From Verrucomicrobiota bacterium (lineage in GTDB: Bacteria > Verrucomicrobiota > Verrucomicrobiia > CAIQCK01): a stretch of 64,000 nt of DNA. The notes beneath the pieces were generated by a model that was given only the letters and a program-made list of their open reading frames with translations, was not told where the DNA came from and searched no databases. The stretch spans positions 28,244 to 92,243 of the forward strand of contig JACRQF010000025.1 in assembly GCA_016222825.1 (NCBI GenBank), in the 5' to 3' direction. Shown in pieces: positions 60,311-64,000 of this stretch. The translations under genes were made by a program, and so were the position numbers. Within the stretch, counting starts at the first letter, position 1. The number at the start of each line of letters is the position of its first letter.

Positions 60311-61402
60311 TCAAGTTTTCGCCGGCAGGCGAATGGTAAATTTGCTTCCTTTGCCCGGCTCGCTCTCCACGGCCACCGAACCACCGTGGGCCTCGACGAT
60401 GCGCCGGCTGATCGCCAAGCCCAATCCGCAACCGCTCTCCATCTGCGCCGCGCCTTTGCCGCGGTAGAAATCACCGAAGATGAACGGCAGGTCTTCCTTG
60501 GCGATGCCCACGCCACCGTCGGCCACCGAGATGACCACCTCGCCGGCCGCTGCTTCGGCCGCCAACCGAACGGTCGTCTGCGGCTTGGAGTATTTGACCG
60601 CGTTGTTGAGAATGTTGCCAATGACCTCCGTGAGGCTCACCGCGTCGCCCGACAACATCGGCAGTGAATCGCCAACGGTGCTGACGAGTTCGATGTTCTT
60701 GCGCGTCGCGTGCGGCAGGACATTCTCGACGGCCTTCGTGATGACCGTCGGCACAGCGACCGGCTGGAACTGCTCCTTGATCTTGTTCACGTCCACCGTA
60801 AAGACCCGCAGCCAGTTGTGGATGAGCTTCAGCAAATCGTCAAGCCGACCTTTCATCCGCTCCGTGCGCGCCTTCTGCTCCTCGGTCATCTTGTCTTCGA
60901 GGTCGGCAGCCAGGCCGAAGAGGTGTTGCTGGAGCGCGCTCAGCGGCGATTTGAGTTCATGCGAGAGGATGGCGGCGAAATTCTCGCGGAGCATTTCCTT
61001 CTCGCGGCGCAACGCGATCGCCTCCTGCACGAGCCGGTGTTTTTCGAGACCGCGCTTGGTGATGAGGCGCAGTTCGTCGGGCGTGAACGGCTTGGGCAGG
61101 AAATCGTAGGCGCCCTTCTTCATCGCGTCCACGGCCGAACTGACCGTGGCGTAGCCCGTGATGACGATGGCGACCTGGTTCGGGTCCATCGCGCGGAGAC
61201 GCTCCAACACCTCGAAGCCGGAGATGCCGGGCATCTTCAGGTCCACAAAGATGAGGTCCGGCCCGAACTCGCGCACCATGCCCAGCCCGGCAATGCCGTT
61301 GCTGGCCGTGGCGATCTTGAAGCCGGCCGGCTCCAACACGAGTTTGCAGGAGTCCAGCACGACTTCCTCGTCATCAATAATCAATATCTTCGTTTCTTGC
61401 AT
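60311..61402 (-). CDS. Receiver-histidine kinase hybrid, soluble
   Basis: 363 residues with no membrane segment. Residues 1-120 are a receiver with Asp in 'PDLIFVDLKMPGISG'. A coiled linker leads to HisKA 'AAILSHELKSPLSAL' with the phospho-His near 147, then HATPase 'NILNNAVKYS', 'VADGGVGI' and 'SGCGLGLAISRRIVEAHGGS'. A kinase controlled by its own N-terminal receiver can work mid-relay, between the membrane kinase (three bases upstream) and the following stand-alone receiver. All catalytic residues appear present. Confidence 0.92.
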   Translation of the reverse strand: MQETKILIIDDEEVVLDSCKLVLEPAGFKIATASNGIAGLGMVREFGPDLIFVDLKMPGISGFEVLERLRAMDPNQVAIVITGYATVSSAVDAMKKGAYDFLPKPFTPDELRLITKRGLEKHRLVQEAIALRREKEMLRENFAAILSHELKSPLSALQQHLFGLAADLEDKMTEEQKARTERMKGRLDDLLKLIHNWLRVFTVDVNKIKEQFQPVAVPTVITKAVENVLPHATRKNIELVSTVGDSLPMLSGDAVSLTEVIGNILNNAVKYSKPQTTVRLAAEAAAGEVVISVADGGVGIAKEDLPFIFGDFYRGKGAAQMESGCGLGLAISRRIVEAHGGSVAVESEPGKGSKFTIRLPAKT

Positions 61403-61405
61403 CGG

Positions 61406-63409
61406 CTAAGCTTTATTCAGGTCCCGCGCCGGCAGACGGATGATGAACGTTGCGCCCTTGCCGACTTCGCTTTCCACCGCGATGGTCCCATCATGTTCTT
61501 TCACGATACCAGAGCTGATGGCCAGGCCCAAGCCGGTTCCGTGGCCGACTTCCTTGGTCGTGAAGAACGGATCAAAAACACGTTCGATATTCTCCTCGCT
61601 GATGCCGTGGCCGGAATCGGCGAAGAAAATCTCGGCGTAGTCGCCGTCCGGCTCCAGCCGCGTCGTCAAATCGAGCCGGCCTTTGCCGTCCATCGCCTCG
61701 GCGGCATTGATAATGAGATTCATGAACACTTGCTGGATGAGCGCCGGATCGGCGATCACCAGCGGCAGGTCTCTCTGGAAGTTTTTCTCGACCTTGATGT
61801 TGTGGAACAGCGCCTGGTTTTCCACCAACGACACGCACTCCTGAAGCACGAGGTTGAGGTTGCAGGAACGCTTGTCCGGCTTCTTCGGCCGCGAGAAATC
61901 CAGCAGGCCACGCACAATGCCCCGGCAACGGTCCGCCTGCGTGGCGATCTTGCGAAGAAATTCCTTGGTGCTGTCCCGGACATCGCCATTCTCCAGCAGC
62001 AGGTGCGAGTAGGTCACGATGCCGGTGAGCGGGTTGTTCATCTCGTGGGCGACGCCAGCCGCCAACTGGCCGATGACGGCGAGCCGCTCGGACTGCATGA
62101 TCTTCCGGCGGGCGAACTCCTTGAGTTTTTCGTCGCGCTTCTTCAGCGAGGACGCCATGGAGTTGAAGGTGTCGGCCAGTTCGTGCAGTTCGTCCTGCGA
62201 AGCGATCTCCACGCGGGCATCAAGGTTGCCGCGCGCGACCTCGCGCGAGGCCAGCACCAGCTTGTGCACCGACACCGAGATGTTCCGGGCGATGAAGTAA
62301 AAGAGACACATCGAAGCCGCGCCTCCCGCCAGCGTAATCCCAATGAACGCCGCCGCGGCGCGCGACCGGGTGTCGGTGTATTTCTGCTCGCGGACGCCGA
62401 CGTAAAGCATGCCGACGATCCTGTTGACCACGTCGCGGATCGGCTCGTAGGCGGTGATATACCAGGCGTTGACGACGTAGGCCCGGCCAATCCAACGTTC
62501 GCCCTGTTTGACCACGTGGTCATACACGTCCTGCGCTGCGCGTGTGCCAATCGCTCGCGCGCCGGTTTCGTTCTGGACGTTGGTGGAGATGCGGAGATCG
62601 TCCTGGAAGATCGTCGCCGAGCCGATTTCCTCGCCCTGATACTTCACGTCCTGGAAGACGGTCTGCTTGATCTTGTCCACGATCTCAAAGTTGCGGTTCA
62701 GCAGGACGCCGCCGTAAGCGACGCCAATGAACTGGTTCTTTATGTCAAAGATCGGCGCGGCCGCCTTCAGCATCAGCCCGGAGGTTTCCTCGCGCTCGGC
62801 GCGCGGCCGGGACTTCGGCGTGGGCGCGACCTCAAACCGCGCGCGCTCCGCCAGCGCCGGCGATTCCTTGCGCAGTTCGTCGCCGCTGACAAGACAGGTG
62901 GACGCCGCCGGCTCCCGGCTCTGCAACACACGTGCGATCAGCGGGTCCCGCACCTGGTCGTCGCCGAAGACCGCCGGGTTGGTCACGCGCACCACTACCG
63001 CGCCTTTCGCGTCCGTCACACCCAGCACATCCAGCCGCTCGCGCTCGCGAAAGGCCGCCAGCGTCTCGACCACTTTGTCACGGTCCTTGGCGGAAGAGCC
63101 GTCGCGCACAAACGTCCGGCCGGCCACGAACCGCACCTTGTCGCCGATCCGGTCGAGGTGATTGAGATAAATCTCGCGCGCGACGTTGAGGTCGGTGCGG
63201 ACCTTCTCCTGTGCCTCGTCCACGACCAGACCGCCAATGATATGGACGCCGATGACACCGAACGTGATGCCGACGATCAGGCACACGAGCAGGAAGCCCG
63301 CAATGAGCTTGGTCGCGATGGTGAGACGCACGCGGCGAAGGGCTGCCAGCGAAAGACCACCGGCGGCTGCTTCAGCCTTTGGCGCGTTGGGCTGGCTGAC
63401 CGTGCTCAC
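61406..63409 (-). CDS. Membrane sensor histidine kinase with large periplasmic cache-like sensor
   Basis: 667 residues from a GTG start. A membrane helix at about 33-58, a 290-residue periplasmic sensor with double-cache character ('GLMLKAAAPIFDIKNQFIGVAYGGVLLNRNFE', 'WIGRAYVVNAWYITAYEPI'), and a second helix at about 350-375 lead to HAMP (about 375-430). HisKA is 'AAGVAHEMNNPLTGI' and HATPase 'NLIINAAEAMDGKG', 'DSGHGISEEN' and 'GTGLGLAIS'. There is no receiver domain. It should sense an external small molecule or redox state and phosphorylate the receiver-kinase next in the operon. It is 120 bases downstream of hdrA. Confidence 0.92.
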   Translation of the reverse strand: MSTVSQPNAPKAEAAAGGLSLAALRRVRLTIATKLIAGFLLVCLIVGITFGVIGVHIIGGLVVDEAQEKVRTDLNVAREIYLNHLDRIGDKVRFVAGRTFVRDGSSAKDRDKVVETLAAFRERERLDVLGVTDAKGAVVVRVTNPAVFGDDQVRDPLIARVLQSREPAASTCLVSGDELRKESPALAERARFEVAPTPKSRPRAEREETSGLMLKAAAPIFDIKNQFIGVAYGGVLLNRNFEIVDKIKQTVFQDVKYQGEEIGSATIFQDDLRISTNVQNETGARAIGTRAAQDVYDHVVKQGERWIGRAYVVNAWYITAYEPIRDVVNRIVGMLYVGVREQKYTDTRSRAAAAFIGITLAGGAASMCLFYFIARNISVSVHKLVLASREVARGNLDARVEIASQDELHELADTFNSMASSLKKRDEKLKEFARRKIMQSERLAVIGQLAAGVAHEMNNPLTGIVTYSHLLLENGDVRDSTKEFLRKIATQADRCRGIVRGLLDFSRPKKPDKRSCNLNLVLQECVSLVENQALFHNIKVEKNFQRDLPLVIADPALIQQVFMNLIINAAEAMDGKGRLDLTTRLEPDGDYAEIFFADSGHGISEENIERVFDPFFTTKEVGHGTGLGLAISSGIVKEHDGTIAVESEVGKGATFIIRLPARDLNKA

Positions 63410-63529
63410 GGCGCGCGCAATCCTTCCATTGTCCCGGCCCGGTAAACCGGGGCCGATTCTTCATCGTCGCCCGTGGCAGTCCGGGCCCATCCGATTGTCG
63501 TTGTCGCGGCCATCCGTTTGCACAGCGTT

Positions 63530-64000
63530 TCAGACCTGGGCCAGCACGCCTTCGATCTCGCTGAAGATCTCCTCGTCCTCGAACAGGTTCTGTTTGATCG
63601 AACCGGACGGGCAGCTCGCCACGCACGTGCCGCAGCCCTTGCAGAGCGCCTCGTTGATGACGGCCTTCTTCTTGGCCTCCTCGAACGTGATCGCCGTGTA
63701 GGGGCAGAGCGGGACGCACGATTTGCAGCCGCTGCACTCCTCTTCGATGATGAACGCCGTGTTCGGCTCCTGCTCGACGTGGCCCTTGTCAATCAGCGCC
63801 ATCGCCTCGGCCGCCGCCGCGCCAGCTTGCGCGACCGTGTCGGGAATGTCCTTCGGCGCCTGGCAGGCGCCGGCGATGAACACGCCGTCGGTGAAGGTGC
63901 TCACCGGCGCGAGCTTCGGGTGCCGCTCCAGGAAGAAACCTTCCGAGCCGCAGCTCATGTTGAACATCCGGCGCACGTCCTGCGCGTCGGGCTGCGGCTC
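63530..64000 (-). CDS. hdrA: Heterodisulfide reductase subunit A-like (HdrA), C-terminal part
   Basis: The frame runs off the right edge of the window; about 157 C-terminal residues are visible. They show the end of the FAD domain ('FIAGACQAPKDIPDTVAQAGAAAAEAM'), as in HdrA, then two 4Fe-4S motifs 'CSGCKSCVPLCPY' and 'CKGCGTCVASCPSG'. HdrA binds FAD and bifurcates electrons in Hdr complexes. It is the most upstream gene of the cluster seen here, and the promoter must lie outside. The gap to the sensor kinase is 120 bases, the longest in the cluster, so an internal promoter is possible. Confidence 0.92.
   Translation of the reverse strand, partial: EPQPDAQDVRRMFNMSCGSEGFFLERHPKLAPVSTFTDGVFIAGACQAPKDIPDTVAQAGAAAAEAMALIDKGHVEQEPNTAFIIEEECSGCKSCVPLCPYTAITFEEAKKKAVINEALCKGCGTCVASCPSGSIKQNLFEDEEIFSEIEGVLAQV

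Overview
The window is about 64 kb of high-GC bacterial chromosome. Its gene content suggests a member of the PVC group, most likely a Verrucomicrobiota lineage. The hints are secreted sulfatase, ThuA, Gfo/Idh/MocA and DUF6807-type proteins, a GH38 mannosidase next to an MFS sugar porter, and many short dispersed inverted repeats. This placement is inferred from gene families only; no rRNA is present.

Region 1 (1-10.9 kb) looks like an integrated genomic island lying at the 3' side of a tRNA-Cys gene. It has small helix-turn-helix/excisionase-like genes, a STAS-ATPase plus DUF4325 pair, a complete type III restriction-modification system (Mod and Res), and a three-gene toxin-antitoxin-chaperone module: a HigB/Gp49-like toxin, an XRE antitoxin with a long tail, and a SecB-like chaperone. 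Small HTH proteins close the island.

Region 2 (11.4-17.5 kb) is a sensory locus: TonB-dependent receptor, YfiR-like periplasmic protein, hybrid histidine kinase and single-domain response regulator. A tRNA-Pro follows, then tyrS, a degenerate alpha/beta hydrolase and an EF-P-like (EfpL/YeiP-type) factor.

Region 3 (20.7-46.3 kb) is dominated by secreted carbohydrate metabolism: ThuA protein, GH38-type mannosidase, sulfatase, GH43-like propeller protein, sugar porter, Gfo/Idh/MocA oxidoreductase, a ThuA-HEAT-discoidin-DUF6807 giant, and a very large putative glycoside hydrolase. Interspersed are signal peptidase I, an HTTM-DCC fusion, a PAP2 phosphatase, a siroheme-decarboxylase-like AsnC-family protein and a class V aminotransferase. 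Several families of perfect or near-perfect inverted repeats occur here. Two of them sit inside the GH38 open reading frame without breaking it.

Region 4 (46.36-64.0 kb, all minus strand, mostly overlapping or nearly abutting genes) is the most unusual part. In transcription order it encodes HdrA (cut by the window edge), a membrane histidine kinase, a receiver-kinase hybrid, a response regulator, HdrC, HdrB, a formate-dehydrogenase-like molybdopterin protein, HydB-like and HydG-like iron-sulfur/flavin subunits, a hydrogenase maturation protease, two paralogous antiporter-like membrane subunits, and the catalytic core of a group 4-like [NiFe] hydrogenase (NuoCD-, NuoH-, NuoI- and NuoB-like). 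The large subunit keeps both Ni-binding Cys pairs. The cluster could couple heterodisulfide-reductase-type electron bifurcation, NAD(P)H and hydrogen to ion pumping, with its own redox- or ligand-sensing phosphorelay. The molybdopterin subunit lacks the Sec/Cys expected of a working formate dehydrogenase.
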